From NCBI GenBank assembly GCA_035293805.1, contig DATGMD010000002.1:39746-103745 (forward strand): a DNA stretch of 64,000 nt. The letters are read 5' to 3'. The position numbers were made by a program, and so were the translations under genes. The DNA is from JAJPHF01 sp035293805. GTDB taxonomy: Bacteria; Chloroflexota; UBA6077; JAJPHF01. Below, one piece after another: positions 8,026 to 15,321 of this stretch (positions within the stretch are counted from its first letter, which is position 1; each line of letters begins with the position of its first letter). The notes below the pieces were generated by a model. The model was not told the origin of the DNA and searched no databases. It saw only the letters and a program-made list of their open reading frames with translations.

Positions 8026-9613
8026 TGGCGCTCCTCTCCCGATGCGGCAGGCTGCTGGTCGCGGCGGCGCCCGCCCTCACCCCCCGCCCTCTCCCAGAGG
8101 GAGAGGGGGCTATCGCCCTCGCCCCCCGCCCTCTCCCCGTGGGAGAGGGGGCTGGCGTCCCCAGCGAGTGGGCGCCATCGCCTGGGCGGTCCTCGTGCTC
8201 CCCCCAAGATTGGGGGGCCGAGGGCGCCAGGGCCTGGACGGCGGCGCGGAAGCGCGCGCCGCGCTCCTCGAAGTCGCGGAACTGATCGTAGCTGGTGCAG
8301 CCCGGCGCGAGCAGGACCACGTCGCCCGGCCGGGCCAGCTCGTGCGCTCGCGCGATGGCCGCGTCCAGCGTGGCCGCGCGGTGCTGGGGCACCGCCGCCG
8401 CGCCGTGTGCTCGCGCCGCCGCGGCGATCAGGTCCTGCGCCTCGCCGAGCAACACGAGGTGGCGCACCCGTCGCGCGACGACCGCCGCCCAGCGGTCCCA
8501 AGGCAGGTGTTTGTCGCGCCCGCCGGCCAGGAGCACGATCGGCGCGTCGAAGCTCTCCAGGGCGGCGATGCTGCGCTCCGGCGACGTGGCAATCGAGTCG
8601 TTCACGTAGCGCACACCGTCCACCTCACCCACGATCTCCAGGCGGTGAGGGACGCCGGGGAATTCGGCCAGCGCGGCGCGGACGGCCTCCGGCGGGATGC
8701 CGGCCGCGGCGGCGATGGCGCACACGGCGAGGGCGTTCGCCAGGTTATGGCGGCCGAGCAGCCGCAGCACGGCGCGCGGGGCCACCCGCGTCTCCCGCCC
8801 GCCGCGCCGTACCACGAGCCAGTCGTCGGCCAGGTAGGCGCCCTCGACTGGCCCGGCCAGGCTGAACCGCAGGCGACGCGCGGCGCCGGGCGCCGCCGCG
8901 GCGAGCGGGTCATCGGCGTTCAGCACGGCCCAATCGGCGGGCTGCTGGTGGGCGACGATCTGGTACTTCGCGGCCGTATAGGCTTCCATGCTGGGGTGGC
9001 GGTCCAAGTGGTTGGGGGTGATGTTGGTGATGGCCGCGACGTGGGGGCTGCGCCGGAGCGGCTCGAGCTGGAAGCTGCTCAGCTCCAGCACGACCCAGGC
9101 CGCGGGCGTGATCTCGGGCAAGCGGCCGAGCAGCGGCACGCCGATGTTGCCGCCCACGAACACGGTGCGGCCGGCGCGGCGGAACACCTCGCCCGTGAGC
9201 GCGGTCGTGGTGGTCTTGCCGCTGCTGCCGGTGATGCCCACGACGGGGGCCGGGCAGCGCGCCAGAAACAGCTCCGTGGCGCTGCTGAGCGCCAGGCCGC
9301 GCCGGCGCGCCTCGACGACCAGCGGCAGCTCGGGCGGCACGCCGGGGCTCAGGTAGAGCGTGTCCCGGTCGTCGAGCAGCGCCGGTGGATGCCCGCCGAG
9401 CGCGTAGCGGATGGGCAGCCCCTCCAGGCCGTCCAGCGACGCGGTCAGCTCGGTCGCCGGCCGCCGGTCCGTCACGCAGACGTCCGCGCCCGCGGCGACG
9501 AGGTAGCGCGCCAGATCGGTCCCTTCGCGCGCCAACCCGACGACCAACGCTCGCTGGCCGGCCAGCTGGGCATCGGGAGCCGGGCGCCGGGGGCCGGCGA
9601 TGGGCATGGTCAT
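8018..9613 (-). CDS. murD: UDP-N-acetylmuramoylalanine--D-glutamate ligase MurD with repeat-derived C-terminal tail
   Basis: MurD adds D-Glu to UDP-MurNAc-L-Ala in the cytosol. Motifs are the N-terminal Rossmann segment QRALVVGLAREGTDLARYL, the P-loop GITGSSGKTTTTALTGEVF, NITPNHLDRHPSMEAYTAAK, the ATP-contact region RHNLANALA, the C-domain YVNDSIATSPERSIAAL and LLAGGRDKHLPW, and the family end motif LLAPGCTSYDQFRDFEERG. The family normally stops soon after this motif, at about 450 residues. Here it continues for about 70 more, and much of that tail (APSPTGRGRGAR, then APSPSGRGRGVR) is translated from the palindromic repeat pair at 8073-8151. The ATG overlaps the ftsI stop (ATGA). Confidence 0.95.
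   Translation of the reverse strand: MTMPIAGPRRPAPDAQLAGQRALVVGLAREGTDLARYLVAAGADVCVTDRRPATELTASLDGLEGLPIRYALGGHPPALLDDRDTLYLSPGVPPELPLVVEARRRGLALSSATELFLARCPAPVVGITGSSGKTTTTALTGEVFRRAGRTVFVGGNIGVPLLGRLPEITPAAWVVLELSSFQLEPLRRSPHVAAITNITPNHLDRHPSMEAYTAAKYQIVAHQQPADWAVLNADDPLAAAAPGAARRLRFSLAGPVEGAYLADDWLVVRRGGRETRVAPRAVLRLLGRHNLANALAVCAIAAAAGIPPEAVRAALAEFPGVPHRLEIVGEVDGVRYVNDSIATSPERSIAALESFDAPIVLLAGGRDKHLPWDRWAAVVARRVRHLVLLGEAQDLIAAAARAHGAAAVPQHRAATLDAAIARAHELARPGDVVLLAPGCTSYDQFRDFEERGARFRAAVQALAPSAPQSWGEHEDRPGDGAHSLGTPAPSPTGRGRGARAIAPSPSGRGRGVRAGAAATSSLPHRERSAND
8073..8151. repeat. Two copies of a GC-rich palindromic repeat inside the murD 3' end
   Basis: Two near-identical units of about 37 bp lie at 8073-8110 and 8115-8151. 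Each has a CCCTCTCC arm and a GGGAGAGGG arm around a short centre, preceded by a C-rich lead (GCCCTCACCCCCCG). The same unit occurs twice at 29401-29489, and a related palindrome at 59493-59530. Here it is read in frame as the repeated peptide APSPTGRGRG/APSPSGRGRG at the end of MurD. The structure resembles REP-type dispersed palindromes. Confidence 0.8.
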
Positions 9614-11472
9614 TGGCGCGCTCCGTTCAGCGGCACCGCCGTCGGCCGGGCGACCGGCGCCTGGGCCGGGGCTCCCGCCGTCTGGCCCCCGACGGCTGGC
9701 CCCGGGCCGCCGCTCGGGCTCCGGGGCGCGGGCGTCGGCGTGGGCACCGGCTCCTCGGGGGGGATTCGCAGGTGGGTGAACAGCTCCTCCGCCATCGCCT
9801 TGAACACCGGGGTGGCCGCGGCGCCACCGTAGAGCGCCTCCGGCGCGTCGATACGGACCAGCATGATCCAGCGCGGGTTGTTCGCCGGCCCGAAGCCGAT
9901 CTGCGACGCGTAGGTGCGGTTCAACTGGTAGCCGCCCGCCGTGGGGGTGTCGGCCGTGCCCGTCTTCGACGCGATCGTGTAGCCCGGAATCCGGTACTGC
10001 ATCGCCGCCGGCTGCTTCCAGACCGAGATCATCATGTCGGTCATCTGCGCGGCGGTGCGGGACGAGACGACGCGGCGCACCGCCTCGGGCTCGACCGGCG
10101 TGACCTCGTCGCCGCGCCGCAGCTCCTTCACGAGCATCGGCTTCATCATCACGCCGTCGTTGGCAAGCGCGGAGATGGCGGTGATCATCTGCAAAGGCGT
10201 CACCGACATGCCCTGGCCGAACGAGTTGGTGGCCAGGTCCACGTTCGTCCAGCCCGGATCAGCGGGCGTGCGGTAGCTGCCCGCGGCCTCGCCCGGCAGG
10301 CCCACGCCGGTCGGCTGGCCGAAGCCGAACAGGTCGAAATACTTGTAGAAGCGGTCGGGCCCGAGCGTGCGGCTGACGAACGCGGCGCCAACGTTGGCCG
10401 AGTTGATGAGCACCTCGCGCATCGTCTCCAGGCCGTGGCCCGCGTGGTCCCAGTTGCTGATCCGCACGCCGTCCACCAGCACCGAGCCGTTGTCCTGGAC
10501 GGTGGTATCGGGCGTGACCAGGCCCTCTTCGAGCCCGCCGCTCATCGTCACGAGCTTGACGACCGAGCCCGGCTCGTACACGTCGGTGACGATGGTTGGC
10601 TTCTGGAGCGCCGCCTGATCCGGGCGCGGCGGCTCCGTCACGTTGTAGGTCGGGTAGCTCGCCGCCGCCAGGATGGCGCCGGTGGTCGGGTCCATGATGA
10701 TCAGCTTGCCGCCCACCGCCTTGTTCTCGCGGACGCCGCGCTCCAGCTCGCGCTCGGCGACACGCTGCAAGTAGCGGTCGATCGTGAGCACGAGGTCGGC
10801 GCCGTCGCGGGGCGGCACGAACTCGCGGCGGGCGACGGCGATCTCCTGGCCGGTGGTGTCGCGGGCGCTAATGAGGCGCCCCGCGTCGCCGTGCAGCTCG
10901 TCGTCGAAGCTCAGCTCCAGTCCCGCCAGGCCGTGGGCGTCGACCCCGATGAAGCCAAGGATCTGCGCGGCGAGGCTGCCCTCCGGGTAGTCGCGGTAGG
11001 GCGTGGGCTGGAGGTAGATGCCGGGCAGGTGCAGTGCCGAGATGCTCGCGCTCAGGCTGGCGGGCAGGCGCCCCCGGATCAGCGAGGCGATGCGGTTTTG
11101 CGGGTCGATCTTCGCCCGCACCTCCGGGACGGGCATCTCGAGCAGCGGCGCGAGCGCGGCGGCCGTGCCGTCGGGGTCCTTCACGCCCGGACCGTAGGCA
11201 TACAGGTTGTCATACATGACGCTGATGGCGAGGGGGCGGCGGCCGGTATCCAGGATGGCGCCGCGCTTAGGGTGGATGATCTGGTCCTCGACCTGCTCGT
11301 CGTCGGCCAGGCTCTGGAAGCGATCGTGCTCCAGCACCTGGTAGGTGTACAGGCGAGCAAACACGACGCTCGCGCACGCCATGATGGCGATGCCGAGCAC
11401 CCACAGGCGCCAGGTCGAGGCGATTGCCTCGCCGCTGATGACTCTCACAGGTCCCTGCTCAACGACGCGCAC
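9610..11472 (-). CDS. ftsI: Class B penicillin-binding protein (FtsI/PBP2-type transpeptidase)
   Basis: This is the septal peptidoglycan transpeptidase, anchored in the membrane with its catalytic domain outside the cytoplasm. The 620-residue product has one N-terminal helix (WVLGIAIMACASVVFARLYT), the dimerisation domain with PKRGAILDTGRRPLA, and the transpeptidase domain with SxxK at S303-K306 (EPGSVVKL), SxN at S358-N360 (INSANVGAAF) and KTG at 503-505 (ASKTGTAD). The C-terminal 45 residues are Pro/Ala-rich and disordered. It follows the FtsL-like gene and overlaps murD by four bases, the classical dcw place for ftsI. Confidence 0.95.
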   Translation of the reverse strand: MRVVEQGPVRVISGEAIASTWRLWVLGIAIMACASVVFARLYTYQVLEHDRFQSLADDEQVEDQIIHPKRGAILDTGRRPLAISVMYDNLYAYGPGVKDPDGTAAALAPLLEMPVPEVRAKIDPQNRIASLIRGRLPASLSASISALHLPGIYLQPTPYRDYPEGSLAAQILGFIGVDAHGLAGLELSFDDELHGDAGRLISARDTTGQEIAVARREFVPPRDGADLVLTIDRYLQRVAERELERGVRENKAVGGKLIIMDPTTGAILAAASYPTYNVTEPPRPDQAALQKPTIVTDVYEPGSVVKLVTMSGGLEEGLVTPDTTVQDNGSVLVDGVRISNWDHAGHGLETMREVLINSANVGAAFVSRTLGPDRFYKYFDLFGFGQPTGVGLPGEAAGSYRTPADPGWTNVDLATNSFGQGMSVTPLQMITAISALANDGVMMKPMLVKELRRGDEVTPVEPEAVRRVVSSRTAAQMTDMMISVWKQPAAMQYRIPGYTIASKTGTADTPTAGGYQLNRTYASQIGFGPANNPRWIMLVRIDAPEALYGGAAATPVFKAMAEELFTHLRIPPEEPVPTPTPAPRSPSGGPGPAVGGQTAGAPAQAPVARPTAVPLNGARQ

Positions 11473-11527
11473 ACGGGTGTCCGCGGCAAGCGTTCGTCAC
11501 GAATCTCGTGGGCCAGATCGCGAAACG

Positions 11528-12052
11528 TTACGGGCGCGCGTCAATAGGCGGCACGAGCTGCGCCAGCAGGCCGCGCCACAGCGCCAGCACGTCGCCGAAC
11601 GCCGAGTGCGCCGGTTCGGTGCTCGGCGCGGCCGTCACCGTCGCGCTCGCCCCCTGGTCCGGCGCGGCGGCCGTGCCCGGGGGCACCTCGAGATAGGTGA
11701 CGTGCGACGCCTTCTGCATCCCCAGGCGTTGTACCGCTTCCACCTCGATCCAGGCCAGGGACTGGACCTTCGCCAGCTCCAGGTCGAGCTGCTCGTTGCG
11801 CTGGCGCCACTCGTCGCGCTCGCTGTGCAGGCGCTGCAAGTCGTAGCCCGACGTGGTGAAGCTGCCGAGCTGCATCGAGTACAGCAGCAGCGCCAGCCCG
11901 AAGCCGAGGATGCCGAGGGGCACCCAGGCGCGGCGCCGCTCGCGCAGCGGGCGCCCGACGCGGGCCGAGGCTTCCGCCTCCGGCTCCGGCTCCTCGTCCT
12001 CGACGTCCCAGTCGTCGACGGCGAGCGCGTGGCGCTGCGACCAGTGTCTCAT
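11528..12052 (-). CDS. ftsL: FtsL/DivIC-like septum formation protein
   Basis: This is a small bitopic membrane protein of 174 residues. It has an acidic/basic cytoplasmic segment of about 50 residues (DDWDVEDEEPEPEAEA, then VGRPLRERRRAW), one transmembrane helix (WVPLGILGFGLALLLYSM), and then a helical heptad-type stretch (LQRLHSERDEWRQRNEQLDLELAKVQ) typical of the FtsL/FtsB coiled coil. The C-terminus is a low-complexity Ala/Pro tail. Sequence conservation in FtsL is poor, so the call rests on topology, coiled coil and position between rsmH and ftsI. Its start overlaps the rsmH stop (ATGA). By family knowledge it would act in the FtsQLB divisome subcomplex. Confidence 0.75.
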   Translation of the reverse strand: MRHWSQRHALAVDDWDVEDEEPEPEAEASARVGRPLRERRRAWVPLGILGFGLALLLYSMQLGSFTTSGYDLQRLHSERDEWRQRNEQLDLELAKVQSLAWIEVEAVQRLGMQKASHVTYLEVPPGTAAAPDQGASATVTAAPSTEPAHSAFGDVLALWRGLLAQLVPPIDARP

Positions 12053-13050
12053 GTGTCGCCTTCAGATTCCGTCGCTAGGCGCTCGGCGGCGCGCAGCTTG
12101 GCGCTGCGCGCGCGCGGGTTGCGAGCGATCTCCACCTCGGATGGCACGATGGGCTTGCGCGTAGACAGCCGGAGGCGCGGCGCCCGGGCGCAGACGCAGA
12201 CGGGCAGGCCCGGGGGGCAGCGGCACTCGCCGCCGCTCTCGGTCCGCAAGAACTGCTTGACGATCCGGTCCTCCAGCGAGTGAAAGGTAATGACGACCAA
12301 GCGGCCGCCCGGCGCGAGCAGCTCCACGGCCGCCGCCAGCCCCAGGCGGAGGCTCTCTAGCTCATCGTTTACCGCGATGCGGAGCGCCTGAAACGTGCGC
12401 GTCGCCGGGTGCGTGCGGCCGCGCGGCGGCCCGAGCACGCGCTCCACCACGGCCAGCAGGTCGCCCGTCGTCCGCAGCGGTCCGCGTTCGCGCGCCCCGA
12501 CGAGGGCGCGGGCCAGCCGCCCGGCCGCCGGCTCCTCACCGTAGCGCGACAGGACGTCGCGCAGCGCGGCCTCGCTGCTATTCGCCAGCAACGCGGCCGC
12601 CGGCTCGCCCGTCGTGGGATCGAAGCGCATGTCCAACGGCTCGTCGCGGCGGAACGAGAAGCCGCGGCCCGAGGCTTCCAGCGTGTCCGACGAGAGCCCC
12701 AAGTCGAACAGGATGCCGTCGACGGCGGCGAACCGTGCCGCCGCGGCACAGCGGCCCACGTCTCGGAAGTTCGCGTGGCACAGCCGCACACGGCTGCCGA
12801 ACGGCGCCAGCCGCTCCTCGACACGAGCGAGCGCCGCCGGGTCGGCATCCAGCCCGAGCAGCTGCCCGGTTGGACTGGAGCGGAGCAGCACGCCCTCCGC
12901 GTGCCCGCCCCCGCCGACCGTGCAATCAATATACCGTTCTCCCGGTCGCGGCGCGAGAATTGCGAGCGTCTCGGCGTACAGCACCGGCGAGTGCTGAGTG
13001 GCGAGTGCTGCGTGCTGAGATGGGCCCAGCACTGGCAACGCAGCACTCAC
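12049..13050 (-). CDS. rsmH: 16S rRNA (cytosine(1402)-N4)-methyltransferase RsmH
   Basis: RsmH (MraW) methylates N4 of C1402 in the 16S rRNA decoding centre using SAM. Motifs are the SAM-binding YIDCTVGGGGHAEGVL, the second binding segment GLDADPAAL, DGILFDLGLSS, the LDMRFDP motif (GFSFRRDEPLDMRFDP), RTFQALRIAVNDELE and RLVVITFHSLEDRIVK. I chose the GTG at 13050 because it overlaps the mraZ stop (TAGTG), although the frame stays open to 13125. This start makes the first about 28 residues (VSAALPVLGPSQHAALATQH) come from an inverted heptad-repeat element at 12988-13050, so the true start may lie close to the conserved SPVLYAETL. Confidence 0.95.
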   Translation of the reverse strand: MSAALPVLGPSQHAALATQHSPVLYAETLAILAPRPGERYIDCTVGGGGHAEGVLLRSSPTGQLLGLDADPAALARVEERLAPFGSRVRLCHANFRDVGRCAAAARFAAVDGILFDLGLSSDTLEASGRGFSFRRDEPLDMRFDPTTGEPAAALLANSSEAALRDVLSRYGEEPAAGRLARALVGARERGPLRTTGDLLAVVERVLGPPRGRTHPATRTFQALRIAVNDELESLRLGLAAAVELLAPGGRLVVITFHSLEDRIVKQFLRTESGGECRCPPGLPVCVCARAPRLRLSTRKPIVPSEVEIARNPRARSAKLRAAERLATESEGDT

Positions 13051-13481
13051 TAGAGTCCCAGCTCCGAGAGGTGCTCGGCCAGCTCGGCGCTGTGCTCCTC
13101 GGCGGCCGTGCGCTCCTCGGCCCATTGGCTGCGATCCCAGATCTCAATGCGATTCAGGACGCCGGCCACGACGACGGCGTCTTGCAACCCGGCGTAGCCG
13201 CGCAAGAACGCCGGCACCAGCACTCGGCCCAAGCGGTCGAGCTGCGTGTCGACGGCGCCGGCGAACAGCAGGCGCTGGAGCCGGCGGGCCTCGGCGTGCA
13301 TCAGCGACAGCCGGCCGAGCTTGTCGGCGACGATCTGCCACTCGGCCATGGGCCAGGCGAACAAGCAGCGGTCGAGTCCTCGGGTGAGGACGAGCCCCTG
13401 GCCGAGCTCCGGGCGAAACTTTGCCGGAATGGCCAGACGCCCTTTATCGTCCAGGCTGTGCTCGAACTCGCCGAGGAACAC
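13050..13481 (-). CDS. mraZ: Transcriptional regulator MraZ
   Basis: MraZ is a small DNA-binding protein of the SpoVT-AbrB swapped-hairpin type that autoregulates the dcw operon. The 143-residue product has two such domains: the first at residues 1-50 (MFLGEFEHSLDDKGRLAIPA), the second at about 75-120 (DTQLDRLGRVLVPAFLRGYA). Both carry the conserved D-x3-R-x3-P core. Length is normal. It is the first gene of the cluster and begins 12 bp downstream of a five-repeat operator. The stop overlaps the proposed GTG of rsmH by one base. Confidence 0.96.
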   Translation of the reverse strand: MFLGEFEHSLDDKGRLAIPAKFRPELGQGLVLTRGLDRCLFAWPMAEWQIVADKLGRLSLMHAEARRLQRLLFAGAVDTQLDRLGRVLVPAFLRGYAGLQDAVVVAGVLNRIEIWDRSQWAEERTAAEEHSAELAEHLSELGL

Positions 13482-13492
13482 CGTCGGTTATC

Positions 13493-13536
13493 CACCGCCC
13501 TTCCACTTATCCCCACAGTTATCCACAACGTGCCAC
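13493..13536 (-). promoter_or_regulatory. MraZ-type operator: five GTGG direct repeats at exact 10-bp spacing
   Basis: On the minus strand, GTGG occurs five times with identical 10-bp spacing (plus-strand CCAC at 13493, 13503, 13513, 13523 and 13533). Characterised MraZ operators consist of short TGGG-type direct repeats separated by 5-nt spacers, i.e. one per helical turn. The array lies between a good promoter and the mraZ start codon, so bound MraZ would cover the transcription start. Confidence 0.85.
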
Positions 13537-13566
13537 ATTCTAGGCACCCCCTTCCGCGAGCGGCAA
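13537..13566 (-). promoter_or_regulatory. Predicted sigma70-type promoter of the mraZ/dcw operon
   Basis: On the minus strand TTGCCG (13561-13566) and TAGAAT (13537-13542) are separated by 18 bp. A start site about 7 bp downstream falls inside the GTGG operator array. Confidence 0.6.
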
Positions 13567-13881
13567 GGTTGGACCCCGCGTAAGATTTGATTCGCGCACT
13601 CGCGCCATTACGCGCCGGGCGCACCATAAGCGGTGAACAGATGCTCGCGGGTCCGTCTTCCTGGCGCCCGCTACAGCGGCTTGCAGCTTCGGTGAACAGT
13701 CGCTGGCGACGGGGTGGCGGCCACGAGAGCCGCCCTACGACACATCGGCTGCTCGCCTGGCGCGCAAACGGCGCTCAGGCCGTGCGAGGGTAGCCCGGGG
13801 GCGCGGCCGGCGGGCGGCGCGCGGCCCCGGGCGGAAGCGGCAGCGCCCGGTGGGAGAAAGTGGGAGGCGGGTGGGCGGCGA
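13567..13881. other. Spacer upstream of the dcw promoter
   Basis: About 315 bp separate the dcw promoter from the end of the exonuclease gene. I see no conserved protein in any frame, no clear T-tract terminator and no repeat of the families found elsewhere. It must contain the end of the chemosensory transcript. Confidence 0.4.
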
Positions 13882-14493
13882 TCAGGTAGTGGCGGGCGCG
13901 GTCGCGTCCGGGGACGCCCCGCCTTCGGGCTCGGCGCTGAGGATACCCTCGGGGCGCACGACGGGCCAGCGCATGACCGCTTGAAAGACCGCGGCGGCCT
14001 CGCGCGCGTCGGCCAGCGCGACGTGGGAGCCAGCGCCGGGGACGCCGAGCAGGCGACGGGCGGCGCTGTGATCGTAGTCCCAGGGCAGCCCCAGCCGGCC
14101 GACGACGACGCTGTTCAGCTCGACGTGCCGGTAGTGGAAGGGCGACGCCAGATCGCAGGTGCGGTAGGCGGTCTCCAGGTGCTCCAGGTCCGCGCCGCAG
14201 GTCCAGCCCACGTAGAGCGCCGTGTCCTCGCCCCGCAACGCCTCGACCCAGCGCACGAACGCCGGGATCGCCTCGGCGAGGGGCGTGCCGCCCGCCAGCA
14301 GGTGCTGCTGGTGCGCGCGCACCCAGTCGCTCGCCCGCTCGGGGTGCTCGGCGGCCACGCGCATCGCCCATTCCTCGCGCACGGCGTATTCGGCGTCGAG
14401 CGCGACGGCCCCAATCTCCAGAATCTCATGGTAGCCCGGCACGAAGCCGCTGAACTCCAGGTCGACGACAAAGAACTGCACCTTACTCCTCAT
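13882..14493 (-). CDS. DEDDh-family 3'-5' exonuclease (RNase T / DnaQ fold)
   Basis: The 203-residue product has the four acidic residues and the His of DEDDh exonucleases: D11 and E13 in VVDLEFSG, D102 in CGADLEHLE, H157 and D162 in SHVALADAREAA. Such enzymes trim RNA or DNA 3' ends or degrade oligonucleotides; the substrate here is unknown. The start ATG lies inside the end of the HPt-receiver gene (11-bp overlap), so it is the last gene of the chemosensory operon and is probably translationally coupled. The C-terminal 25 residues are low complexity. No polymerase domain is attached. The family call is firm; oligoribonuclease, RNase T or proofreading-like roles cannot be told apart. Confidence 0.85.
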   Translation of the reverse strand: MRSKVQFFVVDLEFSGFVPGYHEILEIGAVALDAEYAVREEWAMRVAAEHPERASDWVRAHQQHLLAGGTPLAEAIPAFVRWVEALRGEDTALYVGWTCGADLEHLETAYRTCDLASPFHYRHVELNSVVVGRLGLPWDYDHSAARRLLGVPGAGSHVALADAREAAAVFQAVMRWPVVRPEGILSAEPEGGASPDATAPATT

Positions 14494-15319
14494 GCCGCGG
14501 CAACAGCTCGCGGGCCGCCTCCAGCAGCCGCCGCTCCCCGGAGGCGCCCTTGCGAATGTACGCCTGGACGCCGACCGCGGCGGCGCGCTCGCGGTTGACG
14601 GGGTTCTCGTCGCTGCTCATCACGATGATCGGCAGCGCCGCGCCGCGGCCCTGCTGCCGCAACGCGGCCGCCAGGTCCAGGCCCCGCAGCCCGCGCGTCT
14701 CGATTCCCGTAACCAGCAGGTGATACGGCTCCCGCAGCGCCCGTGCCAGCGCCTCGGCGCCGTCGGCGAGCGCCTCGACCGTGTAGCCGGCCTCGGTGAG
14801 CAACATGGACTCTAGCATACGCACGGTGGGCGAGTCCTCCACGAGCAACGCGCGCGGCGCGGGGGATAGGGGTGCGGGGGAAGGGGGCCGCGCGGCGCCC
14901 GCGGCGGTCGGCGTTGGCCCACTGTTCCCCCCGGCCCCGCCCCGAGCCCTCGCGCGCAGGGCGGTTACGAGCGGCGTGATACGGGGGTCGTCGGAGGGCG
15001 CGTCGGGGGTGGCGCGGGCGACGAGATCGCGCAGCACATCGGTGGCCTGGAACAACAGGTCGGCGCTGGCGGGGTCCAGGGCGGCGCCGCGATCGCGCAG
15101 GCGCCCCAGCTCGTCCTCCATCGCGTGGGCCAGGCCCTGCACGTCGGCGAGGCCGAGCATCGCCGCGCCGCCCTTGATCGTGTGCGCCGACAGGAACATC
15201 GCGCGGATGGGCGCTGGGTCCGCGGGGTCGCGCTCCAGCTGCAGGAGCTGGTCGTCGAGGGCGCGGAGATGCTCTTCGGCCTCGGCGCGAAACTCGTCGA
15301 GGTACGCCCAGGCGTCCAT
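14483..15319 (-). CDS. HPt domain - degenerate receiver domain protein
   Basis: The 278-residue product has an N-terminal HPt domain with the phosphorylatable His at H46 (FLSAHTIKGGAAMLG), a Gly/Pro-rich linker at about 125-150, and a receiver fold from RALLVEDSPTVRMLESML. The acidic pocket (VED), the switch Ser (IVMSSDEN) and Lys (YIRKG) are present, but the phosphoacceptor Asp is replaced by Gly: LLVTGIETRGLRG stands where normal receivers read VVSDVDMPRLDG. The domain is therefore a predicted pseudo-receiver. The ATG at 15319 lies 2 bp after the cheB stop. In Wsp-type systems this place is held by the diguanylate cyclase WspR; no GGDEF domain is present here. Confidence 0.85.
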   Translation of the reverse strand: MDAWAYLDEFRAEAEEHLRALDDQLLQLERDPADPAPIRAMFLSAHTIKGGAAMLGLADVQGLAHAMEDELGRLRDRGAALDPASADLLFQATDVLRDLVARATPDAPSDDPRITPLVTALRARARGGAGGNSGPTPTAAGAARPPSPAPLSPAPRALLVEDSPTVRMLESMLLTEAGYTVEALADGAEALARALREPYHLLVTGIETRGLRGLDLAAALRQQGRGAALPIIVMSSDENPVNRERAAAVGVQAYIRKGASGERRLLEAARELLPRHEE

Positions 15320-15321
15320 CG

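Noticed and set aside
5202..8865. Long plus-strand open frames opposite murC, ftsW and murD.
   Set aside because: Antisense shadows with Arg/Gly/His-rich composition; the minus-strand genes carry all family motifs.
13489..13527. Three DnaA-box-like sequences (TTATCCACC, TTATCCCCA, TTATCCACA) upstream of mraZ, suggesting an origin.
   Set aside because: They fall exactly on the 10-bp GTGG array expected for MraZ, between a promoter and mraZ. There is no dnaA, dnaN or AT-rich unwinding element nearby. A DnaA input to dcw control remains possible but an origin is not supported.
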